NCBI RefSeq assembly: GCF_003591035.1
Contig: NZ_QYUO01000002.1
Coordinates: forward strand, 434,001-498,000
DNA length: 64,000 nt
Direction of reading: 5' to 3'
From: Noviherbaspirillum saxi
GTDB taxonomy: Bacteria > Pseudomonadota > Gammaproteobacteria > Burkholderiales > Burkholderiaceae_D
The position numbers and the translations under genes were made by a program. This document shows, piece after piece, positions 45,766-55,514 of the stretch. The notes beneath the pieces were generated by a model. The model ran no database searches and was not told where the DNA came from. It saw only the letters and a list, made by a program, of their open reading frames with translations. How positions within the stretch are numbered: the first letter of the stretch is position 1; each line of letters starts with the position of its first letter.

Positions 45766-47889
45766 ATGGCGCATATTCCGCTTCCCTTGCCAGTCGCGTG
45801 GCCGGGCGTACCCTATCCGCTGGGTGCCACGTTCGACGGCGGAGGCACCAACTTCGCCGTGTTTTCCGCGCATGCGGTCAAGATGGAATTGTGTTTTTTC
45901 GATGCATCCGGCCGGCATGAAGTGGCGCGCTGCGCGCTTCCGGAATGCAGCAATGAAATCTGGCACGGCTATTTGCCTGGCGTGATGCCGGGCGCGCTAT
46001 ATGGCTACCGCGCCTACGGTCCTTGCCGGCCGGAGCAAGGCCATCGCTTCAACCCCAACAAGCTGCTGCTGGACCCGTATGCGCGCCAGCTGCATGGACA
46101 AGTGCGCTGGAGCGATGTGCTGTATGGCTATCGCTTTCATTCGCCGCGCGCCGACCTGTCGTTCGATCATCGCGACAGCGCGCCTGCCATGCCCAAGGGC
46201 GTAGTGACCGATGCACTGTTCAACTGGCATGACGACAAGCCGCCGGCGGTGCCCTGGGAAAAAACCGTGATCTACGAAGTGCATGTGCGCGGCCTGACCG
46301 TGCGGGCCGACCGCATTCCCGCCAACGAACGCGGCAGCTTTGCGGCGCTCGGCAATCCTTTTGTCATCGACCACCTGGTCAAGCTGGGCATCACCGCGCT
46401 GGAATTGCTGCCGGTGCATGCGATCCTGCAGGACCGCCGGCTGGTGACGGCCGGCCTGAGCAATTACTGGGGCTACAACACGCTGTCGTTCTTCGCGCCG
46501 GAGCCGCGTTATCTTGCCGATGGCACGCTCGATGAAATGCGCCATGCGATCCGCCGGCTGCATGCGGCCGGCATCGAAGTCATACTCGACGTGGTCTACA
46601 ACCATACCTGCGAAGAAAGCGAGCTCGGGCCGACGCTGTCATTTCGCGGACTGGACAATGCAAGCTATTACCGCCTGCAAGCTGGCAACCCGCGTCATCA
46701 TGTCAACGATACCGGCTGCGGCAACACGCTCAACCTGTCGCATCCGCGCGTGATTCAGCTGGTGATGGATTCGCTGCGCTACTGGGTGCAGGAATTCCAT
46801 GTCGACGGTTTTCGCTTCGACCTGGGAGTGACGCTGGGACGCGAACACCATGGCTACGATCCGGGCGCCGGCTTCTTCGACGCCTTGATGCAGGACCCGG
46901 CGCTGGCGCGCATCAAGCTGATCTCCGAGCCGTGGGACATCGGTCCTGGTGGTTACCAGGTCGGCAATCATCCGGCCGGCGTGGCGGAATGGAATGACCG
47001 TTTCCGTGACGATGTGCGCGGCTTCTGGCGTGGCGATCCCGGCCTGCGCGGCGCGGTCGCGGGTCGGCTGCTCGGTTCGGCCGACCTGTTCAACCATCAT
47101 CGCCGCCGGTCCTGGTCATCGGTCAACTTCGTCACCGCGCACGATGGCTTTACGCTGCAAGACCTGGTCAGCTACGGCCGCAAGCACAACCACGCCAACG
47201 GCGAAGACAACCGGGACGGCAGCAATGAAAATCGCAGCGCCAACTGGGGCGCGGAAGGGCCGACCAACTCCCCTGCGGTGACCGCCACCCGCAACAAGCT
47301 CAAGCGGGCAATGCTGATGACGCTGCTGTTTTCCAATGGCACGCCGATGCTGCTGGGCGGCGATGAATTCGGCCGTACGCAACTGGGTAATAACAATCCC
47401 TATTGCCAGGATAACGAATTGTCGTGGTTCGACTGGGAATTGGCCGAAACATCCGAAGGCAAGGCCTTGCTGGAATTCACCCGCCGCTGCATCGCCGCGC
47501 GCCGTGCCGCGCCCACCTTGCAGAACACACGCTTCCTGACTGCGGCATCGAAGATCCTGCATGGCATTCCCGACATTAGCTGGTTCGATGAAACCGGCAG
47601 CGAAATGACGCCCGAACGCTGGCATTTTTCCGGCGGCCGGCTGCTTGCATTGCGTCGGGTCGCCGCCGACCTGCAGACCGGCACCGTATCTGTTTCGTTG
47701 CTGTTGCTGAACGCGTTCAAGGAAGATCGCGAATTTTCCCTTCCGCCGCCTGCGATGCCATGGAAGCTGTTGATCGACGCGGCTTCAGCTGAAGGTACCG
47801 GCCGGCACGGCGGAAAGCTTCGCAACAATCTGATCAACGTCGCCGCGCATAGCGCGGCCTTACTGGTAGCCGACCATGTCACTATTTAA
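45766..47889 (+). CDS. glgX: Glycogen debranching enzyme GlgX (copy 2)
   Basis: A 707-residue GH13_11 debranching enzyme, second copy in the locus. CBM48 G-A-T-F-D-G-G-G-T-N-F-A-V-F-S leads, then DVVYNHT, G-F-R-F-D-L-G-V, S-E-P-W-D-I-G-P-G and A-H-D-G-F. It is collinear with the copy at 28153 but divergent enough to be an old duplication. It starts two bases after glgB and ends overlapping treZ by 14 bases. Within the operon it probably makes linear chains for TreY, as TreX does in the TreXYZ system. Confidence 0.96.
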   Translation: MAHIPLPLPVAWPGVPYPLGATFDGGGTNFAVFSAHAVKMELCFFDASGRHEVARCALPECSNEIWHGYLPGVMPGALYGYRAYGPCRPEQGHRFNPNKLLLDPYARQLHGQVRWSDVLYGYRFHSPRADLSFDHRDSAPAMPKGVVTDALFNWHDDKPPAVPWEKTVIYEVHVRGLTVRADRIPANERGSFAALGNPFVIDHLVKLGITALELLPVHAILQDRRLVTAGLSNYWGYNTLSFFAPEPRYLADGTLDEMRHAIRRLHAAGIEVILDVVYNHTCEESELGPTLSFRGLDNASYYRLQAGNPRHHVNDTGCGNTLNLSHPRVIQLVMDSLRYWVQEFHVDGFRFDLGVTLGREHHGYDPGAGFFDALMQDPALARIKLISEPWDIGPGGYQVGNHPAGVAEWNDRFRDDVRGFWRGDPGLRGAVAGRLLGSADLFNHHRRRSWSSVNFVTAHDGFTLQDLVSYGRKHNHANGEDNRDGSNENRSANWGAEGPTNSPAVTATRNKLKRAMLMTLLFSNGTPMLLGGDEFGRTQLGNNNPYCQDNELSWFDWELAETSEGKALLEFTRRCIAARRAAPTLQNTRFLTAASKILHGIPDISWFDETGSEMTPERWHFSGGRLLALRRVAADLQTGTVSVSLLLLNAFKEDREFSLPPPAMPWKLLIDAASAEGTGRHGGKLRNNLINVAAHSAALLVADHVTI

Positions 47890-49666
47890 TTATTCCTTCG
47901 GCGCGCAAGTGCTTGCACCTGACTGCACGCGCTTTCGCCTGTGGGCACCGAGCAGGCAGGAGGTCAGCGTGGAAATCGACGGTATGCCGCCGGTCGCCAT
48001 GCGCAGGCAGGACAATGGCTGGTTTGAAGCCGAAACACGTTGCGGAGCCGGCGCTCGCTATCGCTATCGCGTCAGCACGGACCTTGCCGTGCCCGATCCG
48101 GCATCGCGTGCCCAGGCCGGCGACGTGCACGATGCCAGCATCGTCTGCGATCCGCACGCCTATCAATGGAAATGCGCGGAGTGGCAAGGCCGTCCCTGGC
48201 ACGAGACCGTGCTGTATGAATTGCATGCCGGAGCGCTCGGCGGTTTCGATGGCGTTGCGCGGCAATTGCCGGCCCTGGCCGAGCTCGGCATCACCGCGAT
48301 CGAGCTGATGCCGGTTGCCGATTTTCCCGGTCCGCGCAACTGGGGTTATGACGGCGTGCTGTTGTATGCACCGGATAGCGCCTACGGCACGCCCGATCAG
48401 CTCAAGGCGCTGATTGATACCGCGCACGGGCTCGGGATGATGGTGTTTCTCGATGTCGTGTACAACCATTTCGGACCGGATGGGAATTATCTCGGCGCCT
48501 ATGCATCGTCGTTCTTTCGCGACGACATCAACACGCCATGGGGCCAGGCGATCGATTTCCGCAAGCGCCAGGTGCGCGACTTCTTTACCGAAAACGCCAT
48601 TTACTGGCTGCAGGAATTCCGCTTCGACGGCTTGCGCTTCGATGCGGTGCATGCGATCAGCGAAAAGGATTGGCTGGCCGAAATGGCCGAACGGGTGCGT
48701 GCGGCCACCCCGCCGGGCCGCCATGTGCATCTGGTGCTGGAAAACGACGACAACACGTCCAGCCTGCTGGAGCGTACGCCGAAAGGCGGCTTCGATGCGC
48801 AGTGGAACGACGACATGCACCATGCGCTGCATGGTTTGCTGACCGGCGAACGCGAAGGCTATTACGCTGGCTACATCAATCAGGCTGAAGAAAAGCTGGC
48901 GCGCGGACTGACCGAAGGCTTCATCTATCAAGGCGAGGCGTCGCTGTTTCCCGGCGGGCCGCTGCGCGGTGAACCGAGCGCCCATCTGCCGCCGACCGCG
49001 TTCGTGCTATTCCTGCAAAACCATGACCAGATCGGCAATCGCGCGTTCGGCGAGCGCCTGACCACACTCGCACATCCGCTGGCGCTGCGCGCGGCCAGTG
49101 CGCTGTTACTGCTGTCGCCGCATGTACCGATGCTGTTCATGGGCGAGGAATATGGCGCGAGCCAGCCTTTCCTTTATTTCACCAGTCATCTTACGCCCGA
49201 ACTGGCTGGTGCGGTGCGTAACGGACGCCGCGAAGAGTTCGCGCGCTTCAAGGCGTTTTCCGACCCCTCGCTGCGCGAGCGGATTCCCGATCCGAATGCG
49301 GAACAGACTTTCCTCGACTCGGTTCCGCGCGCCGAGGGCGAAGCTGCGGGTGCATGGCGCGACTGGGTCAAGGCATTGCTGACCATACGCCGCGAACAGA
49401 TCATTCCCCGACTGCAAGGCGCCAAGGCGCTCGATGCGCAGATCATCGGACCGTCCGCCATCAAGGCGCGCTGGACGATGGGGGATGGCCGCGTGTTGAT
49501 GATTGCCTGCAACCTCGGCGACGCCGACGCGCGCATCGCCTATGACCAATTGACAGACGGACAAGGCGGCACCATCCTGTTTACCACCGACGGCGTCGAA
49601 GACGCGGTGCCGGCCGACACCATGCCGGCGCATGCCTTCATTGCAATACTGGAGCCTGCATCATGA
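47876..49666 (+). CDS. treZ: Malto-oligosyltrehalose trehalohydrolase TreZ
   Basis: A 596-residue GH13_10 enzyme releasing trehalose from maltooligosyl trehalose. An N-terminal E-set domain (FRLWAPSRQEVSVEI) precedes the barrel with V-V-Y-N-H-F-G-P-D-G-N-Y, G-L-R-F-D-A-V-H-A-I (nucleophile Asp), L-V-L-E-N-D-D-N (Glu) and Q-N-H-D-Q-I-G-N-R. It overlaps glgX by 14 bases and malQ by four, in a translation-coupled chain. Confidence 0.96.
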   Translation: MSLFNYSFGAQVLAPDCTRFRLWAPSRQEVSVEIDGMPPVAMRRQDNGWFEAETRCGAGARYRYRVSTDLAVPDPASRAQAGDVHDASIVCDPHAYQWKCAEWQGRPWHETVLYELHAGALGGFDGVARQLPALAELGITAIELMPVADFPGPRNWGYDGVLLYAPDSAYGTPDQLKALIDTAHGLGMMVFLDVVYNHFGPDGNYLGAYASSFFRDDINTPWGQAIDFRKRQVRDFFTENAIYWLQEFRFDGLRFDAVHAISEKDWLAEMAERVRAATPPGRHVHLVLENDDNTSSLLERTPKGGFDAQWNDDMHHALHGLLTGEREGYYAGYINQAEEKLARGLTEGFIYQGEASLFPGGPLRGEPSAHLPPTAFVLFLQNHDQIGNRAFGERLTTLAHPLALRAASALLLLSPHVPMLFMGEEYGASQPFLYFTSHLTPELAGAVRNGRREEFARFKAFSDPSLRERIPDPNAEQTFLDSVPRAEGEAAGAWRDWVKALLTIRREQIIPRLQGAKALDAQIIGPSAIKARWTMGDGRVLMIACNLGDADARIAYDQLTDGQGGTILFTTDGVEDAVPADTMPAHAFIAILEPAS

Positions 49667-51774
49667 GCGACGCACACATACTTGAACTGGCAAAAGCCGC
49701 CGGGCTGGCGCGAGACTGGACCAATGCCAGCGGGCAGCCCAAGCAGGTCGCCACGGATGACTTGCGCGCCATCCTTGAGGCGCTTGGGTTTCCCTGTACC
49801 GGCGAAACGCAATGCCGCGACAGCACCGCGCGGCTTGCCGAACTGAACAGCCCGCACACTATTCCGTTGCTGTTGACCGGCACCGTCGGCCGCGCATTGC
49901 GGCTGGGTCCGCTGACTGCATTGGCCGGACGCGAATTCCGCATCGAGCTCGACGACGGTGCTCGCATCGATGGCCGTTTTCCGGCAGACATGTCTGCCGG
50001 CACCGAGTTGCCGGTGATCGAGCACTTCGGTTATCACCGGCTGCTGGCCGGCGATGTCGATATCACGCTGGCGATTGCGCCGCCACACTGTTTTGGCGTG
50101 ACCGATGCGATTGCCGCAAGTGCGGCTGCCACCGATGATCCCAGGCTATGGGGTCTTGGCGTGCAACTGTATTCCCTGCGCCGCAGCGGCGATGGCGGAA
50201 TAGGCGACTTCACCGGACTGTCGGAACTAGCGCGGTCGGCGGCGCGGCATGGCGCGGCTGCGCTTGCCATCAGCCCTGTGCATGCGATGTTCAGCGCCGA
50301 CGTGCATCGTTTCAGTCCTTACGGGCCGTCGAGCCGCCTGTTCCTGAACGCCTTGCATATCGATCCGGCCAGCGTGCTCGGCCCCGATGCCATGCAGGCG
50401 GCGCTGGCTGCATTGGGCGGCGATGCAGTGAGCCGCATGGCGCGGCTGGAACAGGAAGAGTTGATCGCCTGGCCGGAGGCGGCGACATTGCGGCTGGCGC
50501 TGCTGCGCAAGCTCTATGCGCAATTCCGGATCGGCGGCGATCAGTCCGACTTCGATTCATTCCGCCGTGAAGGCGGCGGCGCGCTGCACGACCATGCGCG
50601 CTTCGAAGCCCTGCATGCATGGCGACTGGCGCAGGGCGAAGATGCCTACTGGCAGAACTGGCCGGAAGGCTTGCGCAATCCCAGGGCGGCAGATGTCGAA
50701 AAGTTCGCGCGTCAGCATGCAGATGACATCGGATTCCACGAGTTTCTGCAATGGCAAGCCGCGCGCGGCCTGCAGGGCGCGCAAAAAGCCGCGCGCGCCG
50801 CCGGCATGCCGATCGGCCTGATCGCCGACCTGGCGGTGGGAGCCGACAATGGCGGCAGCCAGGCATGGAGCCGGCAAACCGAAATCATCAACGGGCTGTC
50901 GGTCGGCGCGCCGCCCGACCTGCTGAACACGCGCGGCCAGAGCTGGGGATTGGGCGCGTTCTCGCCGCATGCGATGAAGGCAAAAGGCTTTGGCGCTTAC
51001 ATCGAAATGCTGCGTGCGACCTTTGCCTATGCCGGCGGCGCGCGCATCGACCACGTGCTTGGCCTGGGCCGCCTGTGGCTGGTGCCGCAGCACGCATCGT
51101 CCGAGCATGGCGCTTACCTGCAGTATCCAATGCAGGACCTGCTGCGGCTGATCGCGCTGGAGTCGTGGCTTCACCGCGCCATCGTGATCGGCGAAGACCT
51201 TGGCACGGTGCCGGCCGGCTTCGACATGCAGCTCGCGCAGGCCGGTTTGCTCGGCATCCGGGTGCTGATGTTCCAGCGCGACGGCGAGCGTTTTCTGCGC
51301 CCCGACGAATGGCCCCGGCATGCGATTGCCACAACGACGACCCATGACCTGCCGACGATAGCCGGCTGGTGGCAGGGGCGCGATATCGACTGGCGCGTCA
51401 AGCTGGACCTGCTGGAACCGGGGCAGACCGAAGGCGAGGCGCGCCATATGCGTGCGCGCGAACGCTCAGCCTTGTGGCGGGCCATGAGCGAGACCGGATT
51501 TGCGCATGGCGACGCGCCGCCCACACATGCCGGTACGGCCTCTCTCGATGCGGCGATTGGCTTCATGTCCGCGACGCCGTCGCCGTTGGCGATGCTGCCG
51601 GTCGAGGATGCGCTCGGCCTGTCCGAGCAACCCAATCTGCCTGGCACGATCGAGACCCACCCGAACTGGCGCCGTCGATTGCCGCAGACGGTCGATGTGC
51701 TGCTGGACGATCCGGCCGCCGCCGGCCGTCTTGCGATCATGAACCGCTCGCGTTCCGCCACGGAGAAAAGCTGA
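49663..51774 (+). CDS. malQ: 4-alpha-glucanotransferase MalQ (amylomaltase)
   Basis: A 703-residue GH77 disproportionating enzyme that lengthens and shortens maltodextrins. Family blocks are LYSLRRSGDGGIGDFTGL, SPVHAMF followed by SPYGPSSRLFLN, ARIDHVLGLGRLW (nucleophile Asp), G-E-D-L-G-T-V-P (Glu) and T-T-T-H-D-L-P-T. The start ATGA overlaps the treZ stop and the stop shares a base with treY. It recycles short oligosaccharides left by GlgX and TreY. Confidence 0.96.
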   Translation: MSDAHILELAKAAGLARDWTNASGQPKQVATDDLRAILEALGFPCTGETQCRDSTARLAELNSPHTIPLLLTGTVGRALRLGPLTALAGREFRIELDDGARIDGRFPADMSAGTELPVIEHFGYHRLLAGDVDITLAIAPPHCFGVTDAIAASAAATDDPRLWGLGVQLYSLRRSGDGGIGDFTGLSELARSAARHGAAALAISPVHAMFSADVHRFSPYGPSSRLFLNALHIDPASVLGPDAMQAALAALGGDAVSRMARLEQEELIAWPEAATLRLALLRKLYAQFRIGGDQSDFDSFRREGGGALHDHARFEALHAWRLAQGEDAYWQNWPEGLRNPRAADVEKFARQHADDIGFHEFLQWQAARGLQGAQKAARAAGMPIGLIADLAVGADNGGSQAWSRQTEIINGLSVGAPPDLLNTRGQSWGLGAFSPHAMKAKGFGAYIEMLRATFAYAGGARIDHVLGLGRLWLVPQHASSEHGAYLQYPMQDLLRLIALESWLHRAIVIGEDLGTVPAGFDMQLAQAGLLGIRVLMFQRDGERFLRPDEWPRHAIATTTTHDLPTIAGWWQGRDIDWRVKLDLLEPGQTEGEARHMRARERSALWRAMSETGFAHGDAPPTHAGTASLDAAIGFMSATPSPLAMLPVEDALGLSEQPNLPGTIETHPNWRRRLPQTVDVLLDDPAAAGRLAIMNRSRSATEKS

Positions 51775-54575
51775 TGTCCATCCCGCGCGCCACCGCACGG
51801 TTGCAACTGCATAAAGACTTCAACTTCGACCAGGCCCTCGAAGTCGTGCCCTACTACGCATCGCTCGGCATCAGCCATATCTATGCGTCGCCCATCCTGA
51901 CCGCGCGCAGCGGTTCCACGCATGGCTATGACATTGTCGATCCCACGCGCATCAACGCTGAACTGGGTGGCGAGGAAGGCTTGCGCCGCTTCGTCGCATG
52001 CATCCGCGCCGCCGGCATGGGACTGATCCTGGACATCGTGCCCAACCATATGGGCGTGGGCCCGGAAAACCCGTGGTGGCAGCACGTGCTGGAATGGGGG
52101 CAGGGCAGTCCCTATGCGCGCTGGTTCGATATCGACTGGCAGCCGGCTGACGAAACCCTGCATGGCAAGGTGATGGCACCCTTTCTCGGGCAGCCTTACG
52201 GCGATGTGCTGGCGGCGGGTGAAATCACCTTGCAATACGACGACACGCGCGGCAAGTTCTACGCGGTGTATTACACGCATCGCTTTCCGGTTTCTCCATC
52301 CAGCTATGCCGAGATTTTGCGTGCCGCGCAGGCCGAGTTGCTGAACCCCGTCATTGCATCCTTCGAAGAAGGCCGTGATGAAAACGGGTCAATCACGCAG
52401 CAAAATGCCGACATGGGCCTGGGCCAGCTGCGCGGCGCGGGGCACACGCCGGAAGGAGCTGCGGCGATCGAAGCTGCGATCGCCGCGTATTCGGCCGCCA
52501 CGCCGCAAGGCTTGAATGCGCTGCATGCGCTGCTCGAACGCCAGCACTACCGATTGGCATGGTGGCGCTGCGCCGCAGACGGCATCAACTGGAGACGCTT
52601 TTTTGAAGTGACCGATCTGGCCGGCGTCAGGGTCGAACAGGACGATGTGTTCGAAGCGACGCATGCATTGATTTTTCGCCTTTACACCGAAGGCTTGATC
52701 GACGGCGTGCGCATCGATCATGTGGATGGACTGGCGGACCCCGGAGCCTATTGCCGCAAGCTGCGGCGAAGGTTGCAAGCCTTGACCGCGCAGCGTCCGC
52801 CGGAACTGCCGCCGGCGCCGGCCTATATCATCGTGGAAAAGATACTCGCCAACGATGAACAACTGCGCCAGAACTGGGAAATCGACGGCACCAGCGGCTA
52901 TGACTTCATGGACCGTGTTGGGGCGCTGCTGCATGATCCCGCAGGCGAAGCGGCCCTGTCCGCGTTATGGGCCGACCTGACTGGACATGAGAAGGATTTT
53001 CATGCAGAGGTGCGCGAAGCGAGGCGACAGCTGCTGGCCAACAACCTTGCCGGCGAATTTGAAGCGGCGGCACGTGCTCTCCATGCCGTGGCGCGCACCG
53101 ACCTGCGCACGCGTGACTTTTCGCTCGGTGCAATCCGCCGCGTGTTTGTCGAGCTGCTGGTGCATTTTCCCGTATACCGCACCTATGCCGACAGCAATGG
53201 CCGCGACGATCTCGATCAGGAAGTGATCGATCGCGCGTTGGAACAGGCGCGCCAGAGTGTAGATCGTACCGAAGACCCGCTGCTGGATGTGATTGCCCGC
53301 TGGCTGGGCGGCGATGCGCCGCGCGATTCCGCTAATCCGCGCGTGCGCAACCTGCACCAGCGCGCGATCACGCGCTTCCAGCAACTGACGCCGCCGCTGG
53401 CGGCCAAGTCGGTTGAAGATACCGCGTTCTACCGCTATGGCCGGCTGCTGTCTCGCAACGAAGTCGGCTCCGACCCTGCGCAGTTTGCAATCGATGTACA
53501 GGAATTCCACGAGGCCAATGCAGTGCGCGCGGCACGCTTTCCGCAATCCATGCTGGCGACCGCGACGCACGATCACAAGCGTGGCGAAGACGTACGCACC
53601 CGTATCGCGGTCCTGAGCGAATTGCCCAATGAATGGGCGCAAGCCGTGCGTGGCTGGATGCGCATCAATGCGCCGCTGCGCATCGAGGTTGCATCCGACG
53701 TCGGGTCGGATACCTCGGCTCCGCATGCCGCCGATGAACTCATGCTGTACCAGATGCTGGCCGGCGCCTGGCCCATCGGGCTCGACATCGCCGACAAGGA
53801 AGGCATCGAACAATTCGCGGAACGTATCGAGCGCTGGCAGACCAAGGCTTTACGTGAAGCCAAGCAGGTCAGCGATTGGGTCATGCCGAATGAAGAATAT
53901 GAAGCGGCGTGCAAACAGTTTCTCTATGCCGTACTGGGACCCGGTCCGAACAACACCTTCCTCCCACAGCTTGCCGCCTGGGTACAGCGAGTGGCTCCGG
54001 CCGGCGCGGCAAAGAGCCTGGTGCAGACCGTGCTGCGCATGACTTCGCCCGGCATTCCCGATCTGTACCAGGGAACCGATTACTGGGATCTCAGCCTGGT
54101 CGATCCGGACAATCGCCGTCCGGTCGATTACGCCGCGCGCCAGCAATCCCTGTCGACGGCGGATGACGATATTGCGAATATCGAAGACTGGCAGTCCGGC
54201 CACCTCAAGCAACAGATCGTGCGCCGCAGCCTGCATCTGCGTGCGCGTGAACAGGATCTGTTCGCGCGCGGCGATTATGTTCCGCTTGCGCTTGAAGGAC
54301 CGCGCAGCCGGCATGCCATCGGTTTTCTACGGCGCTGGCAGGACCGCACGGCCATCGTCATCGCTGCTCACTTGCCTGCATCCCTGATGGGCGACGCGAG
54401 CGGCCCTGCCGTTCCTGCAGTCGCATGGCAGGATACGATCGCTCTACTGCCGCAAATGGCGAACGCGACATGGATGGATCTCTACACTGGCAAGACGGTC
54501 AGGGTGGTGAACGGTCGCATCCAGCTTGCCGATGTGCTGGCGATACTGCCGGCGGCCGTGCTGCTGGCGGCGTGA
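51774..54575 (+). CDS. treY: Malto-oligosyltrehalose synthase TreY
   Basis: A 933-residue GH13_26 intramolecular transglucosidase converting the reducing end of alpha-1,4-glucans to a trehalose unit. The start MSIPRATARLQLHKDFNFDQA and SPILTARSGSTHGYDIVD are characteristic. G-V-R-I-D-H-V-D-G-L-A-D-P holds the nucleophile and Y-I-I-V-E-K-I-L the acid/base Glu; near the C-terminus PGIPDLYQGTDYWDLSLVDPDNRRPVDY is typical. The start overlaps the malQ stop (TGATG). It is the last gene of the operon and partners with TreZ. Confidence 0.96.
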   Translation: MSIPRATARLQLHKDFNFDQALEVVPYYASLGISHIYASPILTARSGSTHGYDIVDPTRINAELGGEEGLRRFVACIRAAGMGLILDIVPNHMGVGPENPWWQHVLEWGQGSPYARWFDIDWQPADETLHGKVMAPFLGQPYGDVLAAGEITLQYDDTRGKFYAVYYTHRFPVSPSSYAEILRAAQAELLNPVIASFEEGRDENGSITQQNADMGLGQLRGAGHTPEGAAAIEAAIAAYSAATPQGLNALHALLERQHYRLAWWRCAADGINWRRFFEVTDLAGVRVEQDDVFEATHALIFRLYTEGLIDGVRIDHVDGLADPGAYCRKLRRRLQALTAQRPPELPPAPAYIIVEKILANDEQLRQNWEIDGTSGYDFMDRVGALLHDPAGEAALSALWADLTGHEKDFHAEVREARRQLLANNLAGEFEAAARALHAVARTDLRTRDFSLGAIRRVFVELLVHFPVYRTYADSNGRDDLDQEVIDRALEQARQSVDRTEDPLLDVIARWLGGDAPRDSANPRVRNLHQRAITRFQQLTPPLAAKSVEDTAFYRYGRLLSRNEVGSDPAQFAIDVQEFHEANAVRAARFPQSMLATATHDHKRGEDVRTRIAVLSELPNEWAQAVRGWMRINAPLRIEVASDVGSDTSAPHAADELMLYQMLAGAWPIGLDIADKEGIEQFAERIERWQTKALREAKQVSDWVMPNEEYEAACKQFLYAVLGPGPNNTFLPQLAAWVQRVAPAGAAKSLVQTVLRMTSPGIPDLYQGTDYWDLSLVDPDNRRPVDYAARQQSLSTADDDIANIEDWQSGHLKQQIVRRSLHLRAREQDLFARGDYVPLALEGPRSRHAIGFLRRWQDRTAIVIAAHLPASLMGDASGPAVPAVAWQDTIALLPQMANATWMDLYTGKTVRVVNGRIQLADVLAILPAAVLLAA

Positions 54576-54606
54576 TTCAGGACGCACAGCTAAATGTTGA
54601 GGTGCC

Positions 54607-55461
54607 ATGATGACTCTACCGGCTGGATTTGTACGCTTCCTGTTCCTGCTCTTGATTCAAGCGTCTGCCGGGAAAGCCGTTGCAGCAGAGCCAGAGCGCC
54701 TGGTCCTTGCAAGAGCCGGCAATCTGCCAATACTGCTCACGGCGCCGCATGGTGGGTTGGAGGGCATCCCCAACGTTCCCCTGCGCAGTCGCGGGACGAC
54801 CTCGATGGATGCTTACACCATCGAATTGGCGGAGGCCTTGGCGAGGCATTTGATGAATAGCCTTGGAGGGCAACCGTACGTTGTCGCGGCGCGATTTAGC
54901 CGAAAGTACATCGACGCGAATCGCGCGGAAGCCGACGCGTTTGAATCACCGCACGCAAAGTCGACATACGACGCGTATCACGACCAAATTCGACATTTCG
55001 TCGCGCAGATGAAGCAACGATTTCCTCAGGGCGCTTTGCTAGTCGACATTCATGGCCAATCGGAGGATCCAGGCGTTGTTCATCGCGGAACGAAAAACGG
55101 AGCAACAGTTGCCGCTTTGATCCGAAAGCATGGGCCAGAAGCGCTGAGCGGACCGAACAGCATTCTCGGCGTAGTCCAGAGCAAGGGCTACAAAGTCTTT
55201 CCACCCAATACGCCAATTGGCAACCCACTGGAGGATCGGCGATATAACGGTGGGAACGGTGGGTATACGGTGTTCACGTACGGCAGCCGAAATCCGGATG
55301 GCCTGGATACAATACAGATCGAAGTTGGTCGCGACTTGCGAACGGATTCACGATTCATCGCGGCCCTGAGCGACGGAGTCGCCGTCTTCTATAGAACGTA
55401 CCTTGAAGACCCCTTGTCACCGCACTACACTAGCAACGCCATCAACCCGAGCGCTCCGTGA
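54607..55461 (+). CDS. N-formylglutamate amidohydrolase-family protein, exported
   Basis: A 284-residue protein with a signal peptide (about residues 1-26, ending VAAEP). It has the FGase-fold motifs T-A-P-H-G-G, S-R-K-Y-I-D-A-N-R, L-V-D-I-H-G-Q and I-Q-I-E-V-G-R-D-L-R, which supply metal-binding His and Glu and the Arg that holds substrate carboxylates. True FGase (HutG) is cytosolic, so this exported form probably acts on another N-acylated or amide compound. It starts 31 bases after treY but has lower GC and differs in theme, so it may belong to the acquired region. A second in-frame ATG at 54610 is equally placed. Confidence 0.8.
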   Translation: MMTLPAGFVRFLFLLLIQASAGKAVAAEPERLVLARAGNLPILLTAPHGGLEGIPNVPLRSRGTTSMDAYTIELAEALARHLMNSLGGQPYVVAARFSRKYIDANRAEADAFESPHAKSTYDAYHDQIRHFVAQMKQRFPQGALLVDIHGQSEDPGVVHRGTKNGATVAALIRKHGPEALSGPNSILGVVQSKGYKVFPPNTPIGNPLEDRRYNGGNGGYTVFTYGSRNPDGLDTIQIEVGRDLRTDSRFIAALSDGVAVFYRTYLEDPLSPHYTSNAINPSAP

Positions 55462-55514
55462 GCACAAAACCACTTGCGGAGCCCCGCCGGCGACCGTGGG
55501 GCTGGGGGCGCGAT

